From Streptomyces sp. JJ38 (GTDB lineage: Bacteria; Actinomycetota; Actinomycetes; Streptomycetales; Streptomycetaceae): DNA of 50,425 bases. The notes beneath the pieces are model-generated. The model searched no databases. It saw only the letters and a program-made list of their open reading frames with translations, and was not told where the DNA came from. Location: contig NZ_JABLSI010000039.1 of NCBI RefSeq assembly GCF_019303475.1, positions 5,001 to 55,425 on the forward strand, written 5' to 3'. Below are positions 17,015-24,687 of the stretch, piece by piece (the stretch's first letter is position 1; every line of letters begins with the position of its first letter). The position numbers were made by a program, and so were the translations under genes.

Positions 17015-17485
17015 TCAGGCCGCCGTGACACGCGCGGCCACCGGTGCCCGCGCGGCGCCCCCGGCCACCGCGGAGTGCTGGGGCCGGAGCCGTCGGAGGG
17101 CGAGCAGCGTGACGACGAGGGCGGCCACCATGAGCCCGGCTCCGGCGGCGAAGGCGAACGTGTAGCCGCCCGTCAGCGCCTCGGCGCGGCCGTGCCCCGC
17201 CGCTCCCAGGGCCTCGCCACGGGCTGCGGCCAGGGTGGAGAGGACGGCGACCCCCAGGGCCATGCCCACCTGCTGGGTGGTGTTGAACAGCCCGGAGGCC
17301 AGTCCCGCGTCCTCCGCCCGCGTCCCGGACATCCCGAGCGCGGTGAGCGCGGGCAGCGCGAGCCCGGACCCGGCGACGAGCAGCATCACGGGCAGCAGGT
17401 CGGTGACGTAGTCGGCCCGGGCCGGCGGCCGGGTCAGCAGGTTCAGGGCGCCGACGAGCAGCACGAGGCCCGTGACCAGGACGTT
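17015..17485 (-). pseudogene. remnant of an MFS efflux transporter (C-terminal third only)
   Basis: About 155 residues match the last four or five segments of a DHA2-type transporter. They include YVTDLLPVMLLVAGSGLALPAL, the DAGLASGLFNTTQQVGMALG block, and a final membrane pair before the Arg-rich tail. The first two-thirds of the protein are absent. Upstream the frame runs on to 17584 but is unrelated, overlapping a second remnant. A 400-500 residue protein is expected, so this is a 5'-deleted pseudogene, not a small transporter. Confidence 0.8.
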
Positions 17486-17539
17486 CCGCTCGCCACGAGC
17501 GGCGTCCTCGCCCGCCGGTGACGAGGACGGCGCCGAGCG

Positions 17540-17629
17540 CGTCGACCCCGGCGCCTCAGCTCGGGGGCCGTCGCATGGCCGCACAGGTCATGGAAGTTGC
17601 GCAGCCGCTCGAAGCGCACGTGTCCATCC
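17540..17629 (-). pseudogene. remnant of a protein tyrosine phosphatase N-terminus
   Basis: Starting at GTG 17629, the frame reads VDGHVRFERLRNFHDLCGHAT and then degenerates into Arg-rich sequence. This matches the opening of actinobacterial tyrosine/serine phosphatases (Y_phosphatase3), where FERL-NFRDLGG precedes the catalytic domain. The GG of that motif is altered, the active-site P-loop is missing, and the frame fuses into the transporter remnant. Short match, moderate certainty. Confidence 0.5.
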
Positions 17630-17663
17630 ACGCGCGGCAGCCTGCGCGCCCGAAAGGTGCGGC

Positions 17664-19451
17664 TCAGCGCAGCAGTTCGTCCAGAAGGGGGGCGCTGAAG
17701 ACGCGGTGCGGGTCGTGGTGGTCCAGGGCGTCGACGGCCTCCGACCACGCCGGAAGGCTCGCGGGGACGACGCGGCCCAGCACGTCCGGATCAGCCCAGG
17801 CGGCGTCCTCGGTGTGGGCCCAGCTCTTGGACCACTCGACACGCAGCCCCGCGCGGGTGCCGTCGAACGTTCCCAGCAGCGCGCGTTCGAGGTCCCGGTA
17901 GAAGGCGGGCAGCGTCGGCGTTCCCGGGAGGCTGAGGACGTTCAGCCACAGGGCGGTGTCCCACTCCGGGTGACGCCGGTCCGGGGTCAGGGGCGACAGC
18001 GACGGCGGCCGGGCACCGGGCACCTCGCACCACGCGGGGACGTCGAGCCCGCTCGCCCGCACCTCGACGGCGCCGTTGACCGGGTAGGCCCCCCGCTCGC
18101 GGTAGCGCGTGAGGAGCCGCTCGTAGTGCTGGTGGAAGCGGCTCAACGCCCACTGCACGTCCGCCCGGCGGACGAGGACGGCGTACCCGTTGGTCGTCAC
18201 CCGCAGCGTGCTCGGCCGCACGTAGTGCAGCAGGAACCGGGACGGGCCCCACAGGTCGGAGCGCAACCCGCCGGCGAGCAGGTGCTCCAGCAGCTCACCG
18301 GTGAGCAGTTCCCGCAACAGGCCGCCGGAGAGCAGGACGTCGCTGATGTCGCCGGTCAACGCCACCTTCGCGATGAGGAACTGGAGACGCCCGAAGAGCG
18401 GGGCCAGCTCGGGACGGCCCTCGATCAGCTCGGCCGCCAGCCGGGCCACGGGCTCGGGAACGCGGTCGGAGAACGGGTAGTTGTACGGCTCGTCCACGCG
18501 CCGCGAGCCGAGCGGACGGTGTGGGCTGCGGCTCCACACCTTCACCCACGGGTGGGAGGTGAACGCGAACCAGATCGCCTCCACCCGGCCGTCGGCGTCG
18601 AGGAGGTCGGCGAACGTGCGGCCGGAGCCGGCCTCCGGGGCGAAGAGCCGGGTGGCCGGGATGTCGAGGCGGCTGACGCAGCGCAGCGTCTCGTCCGCTC
18701 CCACCCGCAGCACGACGTCGACCACCGCCGCCCGCCCGAGATGCGCGAGCAACGCGGCGGTTCCGGACTCGGAGCGGTGGAACTCCCGCACGACGTGACC
18801 GCCCCGGCCCCCGCGCGCCCGGCGGTCCCACACGACGGCCGTGAGGGACACGACCTGGTTGCTCAGCGAGCCGTAGCCGTGGCCCGGCGCGCGCACCTCC
18901 CCGGCCGCGGGAACCGCCGTGCCGTGGCCGCCGACGGCCAGGGCCCCGCCCACGGTGAGGGCACCCGGCGCCGGGCAGGCGGTGACGCCTAGACCGCGGC
19001 GCCCGAGGAACTCCAGCAGCTCCTCCATGGAGTTCCCGGCGCCCACCCGGACGGCGTTGGGGGCGAGCAGGCGCAGCCCGGTCAGGTGCCGCCGGGTGTC
19101 GAGCATGAGCACGCGCCCGGCGGCGGGCGCGCCGTCCGCGACGGTGAGCGGCGCCCAGGTGTGCCGGAAACCCTGCATCCGCAACCGCCAGCCGTTGTCG
19201 GCCGCCCAGTCGGCGAGGGCGCGCACCTCTTCGGGGCCGCGCGGGGCGCACGTCCACAGCGCGTCGGCGCGGATCTCGCCCGACCAGTTCCGGTACACCC
19301 GCTGGTACACCTCGACGCCGTCCGGCAGCCCAGGGGGCGCGGCCCCGACGGCGTGTGCGCTGCCCGGCGCCACGGCTCCGGCCGGCCGCCAGCCCGTCGC
19401 CGCGAGCGCGGCGGCCGACGCCGCCAGCACCCGTCGTCTTCCCACTGCCAC
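17664..19451 (-). CDS. exported FAD oxidoreductase, cholesterol oxidase type II-like
   Basis: A 595-residue flavoprotein of the vanillyl-alcohol oxidase fold. The N-terminus is a Tat-type signal with R5-R6-R7 and an Ala-rich core ending near residue 26. The FAD domain shows RALADWAADNGWRLRMQGFRHTW, where H97 is the candidate for covalent flavin attachment, then APNAVRVGAGNSMEELLEFL and the GALTVGGALAVGGHGTAVP nucleotide-binding block. The C-terminal half resembles the substrate domain of Brevibacterium type II cholesterol oxidase, with GYAVLVRRADVQWAL and VEWSKSWAHT near the end. It would oxidise a sterol or other alcohol outside the cell. GTG 19451 follows GGGGGA. A sugar-lactone oxidase is the main alternative. 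Confidence 0.7.
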   Translation of the reverse strand: MAVGRRRVLAASAAALAATGWRPAGAVAPGSAHAVGAAPPGLPDGVEVYQRVYRNWSGEIRADALWTCAPRGPEEVRALADWAADNGWRLRMQGFRHTWAPLTVADGAPAAGRVLMLDTRRHLTGLRLLAPNAVRVGAGNSMEELLEFLGRRGLGVTACPAPGALTVGGALAVGGHGTAVPAAGEVRAPGHGYGSLSNQVVSLTAVVWDRRARGGRGGHVVREFHRSESGTAALLAHLGRAAVVDVVLRVGADETLRCVSRLDIPATRLFAPEAGSGRTFADLLDADGRVEAIWFAFTSHPWVKVWSRSPHRPLGSRRVDEPYNYPFSDRVPEPVARLAAELIEGRPELAPLFGRLQFLIAKVALTGDISDVLLSGGLLRELLTGELLEHLLAGGLRSDLWGPSRFLLHYVRPSTLRVTTNGYAVLVRRADVQWALSRFHQHYERLLTRYRERGAYPVNGAVEVRASGLDVPAWCEVPGARPPSLSPLTPDRRHPEWDTALWLNVLSLPGTPTLPAFYRDLERALLGTFDGTRAGLRVEWSKSWAHTEDAAWADPDVLGRVVPASLPAWSEAVDALDHHDPHRVFSAPLLDELLR

Positions 19452-19578
19452 AGCCGTCCCCCTGACGCCGTCCGGAACACCATGCCAACGACGGCGGGGC
19501 GGCCGTGGTCACGAGGGCGGGGGTGGTGTCACGGGTTGGCTGTGAGGGCCCGGGGCACGGACCGCGCGAACGCGGTTC

Positions 19579-19598
19579 TATAATGAAAACCGTTTTCC
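19579..19598 (+). promoter_or_regulatory. Zur operator overlapping a consensus -10 box
   Basis: TATAAT at 19579-19584 is a perfect -10 element. TGAAAAC-C-GTTTTCC (19584-19598) overlaps it and matches the 7-1-7 Streptomyces Zur palindrome apart from its final base. Zinc-loaded Zur would block the promoter, opening the L32 gene only under zinc limitation. Confidence 0.75.
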
Positions 19599-19661
19599 CA
19601 TAGATCCGGACCGCCGCCCGTCCCACCGTCGGCCGGCGCCCGCAGAACGAGGAGTCAGCCG

Positions 19662-19832
19662 ATGGCCGTTCCCAAGCGGAAGATGTCGCGCAGCAACACC
19701 CGTCACCGCCGGGCCCAGTGGAAGGCCTCAGCACCGCGCCTGGTGCCCGTCACCGTCGACGGCTCGACCTACCTCGTGCCCCAGCACCTCGTGAAGGCCT
19801 ACCAGCGCGGCCTCCTGGACCCGGAGGGCTGA
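19662..19832 (+). CDS. rpmF: ribosomal protein L32, cysteine-free (zinc-independent) paralogue
   Basis: A 56-residue L32. It begins MAVPKRKMSRSNTRHRRAQWKA and contains no cysteine, so it lacks the four-cysteine zinc ribbon of the standard form. Cysteine-free paralogues of zinc-ribbon ribosomal proteins replace the zinc-bearing copies during starvation and release the metal. The Zur-like operator upstream fits that role. GAGGAG lies upstream of the ATG. No other C-minus ribosomal gene (L28, L33, S14, S18) neighbours it here, although such genes are often clustered. Confidence 0.93.
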   Translation: MAVPKRKMSRSNTRHRRAQWKASAPRLVPVTVDGSTYLVPQHLVKAYQRGLLDPEG

Positions 19833-19947
19833 CCCGCGCGACGGTGTCGTCGCCCTCACCGCGGCAGCTCCACGAGCGGTTGCCGCCGCACCGCCCGGTA
19901 CCCCCGCACCGCCCGGTACCCCCGCACGGCCCGGGCCGCCACCTCAC

Positions 19948-20835
19948 TCAGCGGCGGCCGAGGACCTCGGCGATCCGGCTGAAGCCGTCGGTGCCGTGAC
20001 CCAGCCCGATGGTGCGCTGTGCCAGTCCCTCGGCCGCTCGCATCACCCCCGCGTCGATGCCGTGGGCCTCGGAGGTGTGCACGATGTGGGCCATGGAGGA
20101 CGCGGCCGAGGTGATCGGGTTGTCCTGGCCCGAGAAGCCGCCGCTCGCCACCTCCTCCGCCGTCTCCTCGAAGATCGCCGGGAGGATCTCGCCGATGCCC
20201 CTGGCGAAGGGCGCCAGCTCCCGCGCGGTGATGCCCTCGGCCCGCGCCACCGCCAGGGCGTGTGCGTAACCGGCCATCGCCGTCCAGAAGATGTCGAGCA
20301 GCACGACGTCGTAGGCCGCGGCCCGGCCGATCTCCTCGCCGAGGTGCGTGTGGCTCCCGCCCAACGCGTCGAGCACGGGCCGGTGTTCGCGGTAGAGCTC
20401 CTCCGGCCCCGCGTGGATGAGCACCGCGTGCGGCGTGCCGATCGTCGTCGTGGGCGTCATGATCGCGCCGTCCAGGTAGCCGACACCGTGCCCGGCCGCC
20501 CAGTCGGCCAGGCCCCGCGCCCGGGCCGGGGTGTCGGCCGTGAGGTTCACGACGGTGCGCCCCTTGAGCGCGGCGGTGACCGCGTCACGGCGCAGGATGC
20601 TCTCCGCCGCCTCGTAGTTCACCACGCAGACCACGGTCAGGGGGCTCGCGGAGACCGCCTCCTCCGCCGACGCCGCGCTCACCGCCCCGCGCTCGACCAG
20701 CTCCCGGTCCCTGCCGGGCGTCCGGTTCCACACTGTCGTCCGCAGACCGGCGTCGACGAACGCACCGGCCAGGGCACGGCCCATCGGCCCCAGGCCGAGC
20801 ACGGTGACGGCAGACTGTTCGGTGTGCTTGGTCAT
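19948..20835 (-). CDS. NADPH-dependent imine reductase-like / 6PGDH-fold oxidoreductase
   Basis: A 295-residue two-domain dehydrogenase of the 3-hydroxyisobutyrate/6-phosphogluconate superfamily, with features of imine reductases. Rossmann motif GLGPMG is at 14-19, NRTPGR at 37-42 favours NADPH, and the all-helical C-terminal domain forms the dimer. In place of the catalytic lysine of hydroxyacid dehydrogenases, the region reads AAAYDVVLLDIFW (173-184), which offers Asp/Tyr candidates as in imine reductases. AGGAG precedes the ATG. Divergent from an HxlR regulator 38 bp away that probably controls it. Natural substrate unknown. Confidence 0.8.
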   Translation of the reverse strand: MTKHTEQSAVTVLGLGPMGRALAGAFVDAGLRTTVWNRTPGRDRELVERGAVSAASAEEAVSASPLTVVCVVNYEAAESILRRDAVTAALKGRTVVNLTADTPARARGLADWAAGHGVGYLDGAIMTPTTTIGTPHAVLIHAGPEELYREHRPVLDALGGSHTHLGEEIGRAAAYDVVLLDIFWTAMAGYAHALAVARAEGITARELAPFARGIGEILPAIFEETAEEVASGGFSGQDNPITSAASSMAHIVHTSEAHGIDAGVMRAAEGLAQRTIGLGHGTDGFSRIAEVLGRR

Positions 20836-20873
20836 GATTCAACTCCTGAATATGGATAAACGTAGCGAATGGG

Positions 20874-21230
20874 ATGGAAATGACGCGCAGTCGTGCCCAG
20901 GATCTGAACGTCTGCGGAGTGACCGCCGCGATCGCCGTCATCGACGGCAAGTGGAAGACCGCGCTGCTGTGGCTGCTGGAGTCCGGCCCGCAGCGCCCCG
21001 GTGAGCTGCGTCGACAGCTACCGGGGCTCAGCGAGAAGGTGCTGACCCAGGCACTGCGCGAGATGGAGACGGACGGACTCGTGCACCGGGACGTGCACGA
21101 CGTGCTGCCGTTGAAGACCGTGTACTCGCTGACCGGCTTCGGCCGCGAGCTCTCCGAGGCTCTCGCCCCGCTCTCCGACTGGGGCCACCGCCGCCTCGAG
21201 AAACTGGCCGCGACCCGGTCGGCGTCCTGA
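20874..21230 (+). CDS. HxlR-family transcriptional regulator
   Basis: A 118-residue winged-helix regulator. The HxlR pattern is clear: CGVTAAIAVIDGKWKTALLWLL, then GELRRQLPGLSEKVLTQALREMETDGLV (recognition helix), then YSLTGFGRELSEALAPLSDWG. A single cysteine, C14, stands at the position used for redox or electrophile sensing in relatives such as YodB or HypR. It is divergent from the imine-reductase-like gene with 38 bp between start codons, so one operator could serve both. Confidence 0.88.
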   Translation: MEMTRSRAQDLNVCGVTAAIAVIDGKWKTALLWLLESGPQRPGELRRQLPGLSEKVLTQALREMETDGLVHRDVHDVLPLKTVYSLTGFGRELSEALAPLSDWGHRRLEKLAATRSAS

Positions 21231-21312
21231 CTCCCGCCACCTCCGTCTCACCCGGACCGGGAGGCCCTCCGACCACCCGCCACCAGGCTCTCCCCACCGC
21301 CGCCCGCTGCCA

Positions 21313-21336
21313 AGTACCCACAAAAAAGTGGGTACT
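21313..21336. terminator. perfect stem-loop between convergent genes
   Basis: Arms AGTACCCAC and GTGGGTACT form a perfect 9-bp stem with an AAAAAA loop. It sits between the HxlR gene and the convergent membrane protein gene, so a bidirectional terminator is likely. It lacks a T-run; an operator is the alternative. Confidence 0.5.
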
Positions 21337-21389
21337 CCGGCCACCCGCACCGACGCCGGGAGCGCGGCCGGTTGAGGGTGTGGCGGGGG

Positions 21390-21896
21390 TCAGGTGGGGT
21401 CGCGGCGCAGGGTGTCGCGCAGCCGCAGCAGGTCGCGCCGCCGGGACCGGGCCCGGGCCAGGACGAGACCGGCGACGAGGACGAGCGCGAGGCCGGCCAG
21501 AGCGGTGGCCAGGGCAGCGGCGGGAGTGGCGCGCACCGCGGCCAGCGCCGTCCCGCCGACACAGGTCACCACGGTGACGAGGAGGGCGAGCCGGGCCCCC
21601 AGCACGCGATCCAGCGCGAACAGCGGTCGCCGTCTGCTCAGCACCCAGCCGGCGAAGGCCGCCCAGGCCAGCCCGACGGCGATCAGCCCGGCGAAGGCGA
21701 TCCGGGTGCGGACGGGAAGCGGGTGGGGCTCCGTGGCCCACAGCACCGCGATGAGCGCCGCCCCGCAGCCCCCCGCCAGGCCCACGGCCACATACCGCAG
21801 CCGGGAGGCCAGCGAGACCTCGGCGGCCAGCGCTCGTTCGAGTTCCTCCGGCACGTTCCCGTGCCCTGCCGTGGGGCCCTGCTCGTGTCCGCTCAT
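21390..21896 (-). CDS. four-TM membrane protein, probable partner of the adjacent ECF sigma factor
   Basis: A 168-residue product with a short acidic N-terminus, four hydrophobic segments (about residues 35-53, 65-87, 103-120 and 128-146) and a basic Arg-rich C-terminus. It overlaps the end of the upstream sigma factor gene by four bases (ATGA), so the two are translated together. That places it where anti-sigma factors sit, but no HxxxCxxC zinc anti-sigma motif is visible. It may be an unrelated type of membrane anchor or sensor. Function inferred from context only. Confidence 0.75.
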   Translation of the reverse strand: MSGHEQGPTAGHGNVPEELERALAAEVSLASRLRYVAVGLAGGCGAALIAVLWATEPHPLPVRTRIAFAGLIAVGLAWAAFAGWVLSRRRPLFALDRVLGARLALLVTVVTCVGGTALAAVRATPAAALATALAGLALVLVAGLVLARARSRRRDLLRLRDTLRRDPT

Positions 21897-22441
21897 GCCT
21901 CGAATCCCCTCTCGGACAGGATGTCCGCCAGCATGCGGCGCGCCCGGTACAGCCTGCTCTTGACCGTGCCGGGCGGCACGCCGAGCACCTCCGCGCAGGA
22001 GGCCAGGGGCAGATCCTGGAGATGGAACAGGATCAGCACCTCGCGCTCCAACGGCGGCAGCCCGGAGAGACCCGCCTCCACCTGGAGCGTGGTCAGCACG
22101 CCGCCGAGCGGGTCGGCCTCGTCGACGACCGCGTCCGCCTCCTCCACGGGCCGTCGCGGGGCCCGGTACACCTGCCGCAGGTGGTCGGCGATCGTCCGCC
22201 GGGCGATGGTGAACAGCCACGGGGCGAACCGCTCGGGCTGTCGAAGCCTCGGCAGCCCGCGGAGCACGGCGATCCACGCCTCCTGAACGAGATCGTCCGC
22301 GAGATGCGGGGAGTCGACCATTCCGCGCACGTAGCGCCACAGCGGGTCGTGCCAGACGCCGACCAGCTCGCGGAAGGCGTCCCGCTCCCCGAGCTGGCAG
22401 CGCACCACCAGCAGCCCGTCGCGTCTCCCGTCCCCGCTCAC
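21893..22441 (-). CDS. ECF RNA polymerase sigma factor
   Basis: A 182-residue sigma factor with region 2 (WRYVRGMVDSPHLADDLVQEAWIAVLR) and region 4 (LPPLEREVLILFHLQDLPLASCAEVLGVPPGTVKSRLYRARRML). Regions 1.1 and 3 are missing, as in the ECF group. GTG 22441 is chosen because GGGGAGG lies four bases upstream; longer in-frame starts run into the 16-bp tandem repeat. The membrane partner follows with an overlap. Target promoters are unknown, and no self-recognition promoter is obvious because the upstream region is filled by the repeat. Confidence 0.85.
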   Translation of the reverse strand: MSGDGRRDGLLVVRCQLGERDAFRELVGVWHDPLWRYVRGMVDSPHLADDLVQEAWIAVLRGLPRLRQPERFAPWLFTIARRTIADHLRQVYRAPRRPVEEADAVVDEADPLGGVLTTLQVEAGLSGLPPLEREVLILFHLQDLPLASCAEVLGVPPGTVKSRLYRARRMLADILSERGFEA

Positions 22442-22500
22442 CGCACCTCCCCGCGCCGCACGTCTCATGTCACCGGGACAGTCGGTGCCCGGGGCGGAAA

Positions 22501-22612
22501 GGTTCACGAGGGCCCGGTTTCACGGGGGCCCGGGTTCACGAGGGCCCGGGTTCACGGGGGCTCGGGTTCACGGGGGCTCGGGTTCACGGCGGCTCGGGTT
22601 CACGGGGGCGTG
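22501..22612. repeat. 16-bp tandem repeat, seven copies
   Basis: Seven head-to-tail copies of a 16-bp unit (GGTTCACGGGGGCTCG in its commonest form) with variants at a few positions: GGGCCCG in the three copies nearest the ECF gene and GGCTCG farther away. It fills the gap between the sigma gene start and the upstream reductase gene and includes the reductase stop codon in the last copy. No spacers, so it is not a CRISPR array. Confidence 0.95.
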
Positions 22613-23430
22613 GCGCGCAGGAAGTCGCGGGCGCCCCGCAGACGGGTGCGCAGGTCGCGTCGGCTTCGGCTGCCGTCCAGGCGGACGTCCAGCGGGCCCT
22701 GTGGGCCGGTCTCGGCACGGCGTGCCGTCCTCAGCGCGGCGACGTCCAGGCCGTCGCGCTCGGCCACCAGGACGCCGAGCTCGTGGCGGCTGACCGCGTC
22801 CGGGCCGGAGAGGTGCCACACGCCCGCCCGCGCGGAGGCGGCGAGCTCCAGCAGGGCCCCGGCCAGGTCGGCGACGTGGACGGGGCACCGGATGTCGTCG
22901 GTGAACAGGGCACCGTCCCGGCGGCCGGTGGCCAGGTCGTGGACGAACGCCTCCTGCGGGGAGCCGCCCTCACCGAGGATCAGCGACGTGCGCGCGATGG
23001 CCGCGTCCGGGGCGAGCAGCCGGATCGCCGTCTCGGCCGCGGCCTTGGCCGCCCCGTACGGGGTGATCGGGTCCGGCGTCGCGGACTCGTCGTAGTGGAC
23101 GTCGGCGCCGGAGAAGACGACATCGCTGGACACGTGCACCAGCCGTGCGCCGCACCGGACGGCGGCCATCGCCAGCTGGATCGCACCGTCGGCCGTGATC
23201 GCCCAGTCGGCCTGCCGGTAGGCGGTGTTGACGACGACGTCCGGCCCGGCCTCCGCGAGCACCGCGGTGACCTCCTCGGCGCGGCGCAGGTCCATCGGCA
23301 GCCAGCGGACCCCGGGGACGTCCGCGGGGCGGGTCGCGAAGGTCGCCGTCACGCCGTGCCCGGCCTCCCGGGCGCGGCGGGCCAGCTCACGGCCCAGGAA
23401 GCCGCTGCCGCCCACGATGAGGATGTCCAC
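22600..23430 (-). CDS. RmlD-like NAD(P)-dependent sugar-nucleotide reductase/epimerase
   Basis: A 276-residue extended short-chain dehydrogenase. GGSGFLG at 7-13 binds the dinucleotide. VVNTAYRQ, the VSSDVVFSG strand and the YGAAKAAAE stretch give the Ser/Tyr-x3-Lys catalytic set of dTDP-4-dehydrorhamnose reductase relatives. The substrate loop R-SLILGEGGSPQEAFVHDL and a GVWHLSGPD block follow. No rhamnose or nucleotide-sugar genes adjoin it, so it may act on another sugar or as a dTDP-rhamnose enzyme alone. The stop lies in the last copy of the tandem repeat. Confidence 0.8.
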   Translation of the reverse strand: MDILIVGGSGFLGRELARRAREAGHGVTATFATRPADVPGVRWLPMDLRRAEEVTAVLAEAGPDVVVNTAYRQADWAITADGAIQLAMAAVRCGARLVHVSSDVVFSGADVHYDESATPDPITPYGAAKAAAETAIRLLAPDAAIARTSLILGEGGSPQEAFVHDLATGRRDGALFTDDIRCPVHVADLAGALLELAASARAGVWHLSGPDAVSRHELGVLVAERDGLDVAALRTARRAETGPQGPLDVRLDGSRSRRDLRTRLRGARDFLRATPP

Positions 23431-23516
23431 GACTCGTACGGTACGGCCACGGAGTTCGGCACGTCACGCCCTCGGCCGGGCCGTGGCCTCCCGACCACGC
23501 GGCGACGCCGCCCCGC

Positions 23517-24224
23517 TCAGTCCCGCGGCAGGTGACCGCCGCCCTTCGGATCCCCGGTGCCCTTCGCACCCTTGGCGTGGCCCGGCGGCCCCGCGTACGC
23601 GTCCTCGTCACCGCCATCGGCCGTGCCGGGCTCCGCCTCGGCCCCGGGGGCCTCCTCCGGCGACTCACCGTCGGCTGAGGGCGTCTGGGAGCGGTCGTCC
23701 GCCACCGGGCCCGCCTCCGGCGCGGTGTCCGTTCCCGGCGCCGGGTCGGCGCCCTCGCCGGAGGGCGTGCCGGACTCGCCGTCGTCCGCCGTGGGCGCCC
23801 GCCCCGCGGCCAGCCCGCCCTCGTCGGCCCACTGCGTGCCCGCGGCCGCCGGCCCGGTGCCCTCCGGCGCCGGCGAACCCGCCTGCGCCAGCCCCGTCGA
23901 CGGCCTGTTCTGCAGGGTGACGGCGGACACGCCGCCGCCCACCAGGGCGATGGCCGTGGCCACCAGGGCCCGCCGCTGGTACTTCCGCTGCCGCGCCAAC
24001 TGCCGGCGCCGGGCCGCCCGCCCGCCGACCGGTACGGGGGCGCTCAGCCCCTCGGCGGGCTCGGAGACGGCCTCGGCGCCCGTGGGACGGCCCTCCCGCC
24101 CGGCGGGTGTCACGGCCCCCTCGGCGGGCGGAGCCACCGGAGCGATCCGCTGCGCAGCCGCGCCGCATCCCGGACACGCCAACGCGCCGTTCACATGCCG
24201 ACGGCACAAGGAGCAGTAGTCCAT
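23517..24224 (-). CDS. zinc-ribbon single-TM protein with disordered acidic tail
   Basis: A 235-residue protein with three parts. An N-terminal zinc ribbon (YCSLCRRHVNGALACPGCG, two CxxC pairs in residues 3-22) is followed by a Pro/Ala linker, a basic stop-transfer stretch and one membrane segment (ALVATAIALVGGGVSAVTL, about 90-108). The outer part is a long Pro/Gly/Glu/Asp-rich tail ending GGGHLPRD. The ribbon would face the cytoplasm. The family is common in Streptomyces but has no function that I can name. Start set at MDYCSLC, since the upstream extension is not conserved in type. Confidence 0.75.
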   Translation of the reverse strand: MDYCSLCRRHVNGALACPGCGAAAQRIAPVAPPAEGAVTPAGREGRPTGAEAVSEPAEGLSAPVPVGGRAARRRQLARQRKYQRRALVATAIALVGGGVSAVTLQNRPSTGLAQAGSPAPEGTGPAAAGTQWADEGGLAAGRAPTADDGESGTPSGEGADPAPGTDTAPEAGPVADDRSQTPSADGESPEEAPGAEAEPGTADGGDEDAYAGPPGHAKGAKGTGDPKGGGHLPRD

Positions 24225-24408
24225 CCGCGATCTTTCTGTGCTGGCAGCACCACCCGGAGAGCGCCGGGGCAACCGTTCGGGTGGGCTTGGACGTTCCGTC
24301 CCCCGCTGTCACACGCGCCCCGGGGCAGCGTACAGCTCACACCCACACCGGTGAAGATCCTGTACGCAAGCCCCGGACCCGACCCGCCCCACACCGGTGG
24401 ACCGCCGG

Positions 24409-24597
24409 TCAGCCCTCGGTGACGCGCCAGGCGCCCACCCCCCGGTACTCCGAGTCGTACACGGGCTGGCCGGAGCCGGGCCCGAGCGGGCAGTGCCTCA
24501 GGCTGCCTCCCCAGTAGCGCAGGATGCGGCCGAGTTCGTCGGCGGCGTTCCCACGGACGGCGGCGTCGGTCATGTCGACCTCGAGGACGAATTTCAT
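24409..24597 (-). CDS. small conserved protein, 62 residues
   Basis: The product MKFVLEVDMTDAA... contains ELGRILRYWGGSL and ends in a VYDSEYRGVGAWRV motif. The pattern is typical of a small protein widespread in Streptomyces, whose function is unknown to me. It is divergent from the MerR gene, sharing a 90-bp control region with three ACCCTCA-type elements. Codon use fits coding sequence despite the small size. Confidence 0.75.
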   Translation of the reverse strand: MKFVLEVDMTDAAVRGNAADELGRILRYWGGSLRHCPLGPGSGQPVYDSEYRGVGAWRVTEG

Positions 24598-24672
24598 ACC
24601 CTCAAGGCTCTCACTGAACTGCTATGTGAGGGTTGACGGCAGATTTGCCGTGCTCGGGTGGGAGAACCCTCA
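24598..24672. promoter_or_regulatory. three ACCCTCA elements in a divergent promoter region
   Basis: ACCCTCAA at 24598-24605, its inverse TGAGGGTT at 24627-24634, and AACCCTCA at 24665-24672 flank the gap between the small gene and the MerR gene. A TTGACG -35-like element starts within the middle copy. Alternating orientation suggests dimer binding, probably by the double-HTH MerR protein encoded next to it. Confidence 0.55.
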
Positions 24673-24687
24673 AATCGAGGTGAGGCG

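Noticed and set aside
17015..17584. Functional small MFS-like transporter
   Set aside because: Only the last part of a 14-TM transporter is present; the first 40 residues are unrelated sequence overlapping another gene remnant.
22501..22612. Possible CRISPR-like array
   Set aside because: The 16-bp units are contiguous with no unique spacers, and no cas gene is in the window.
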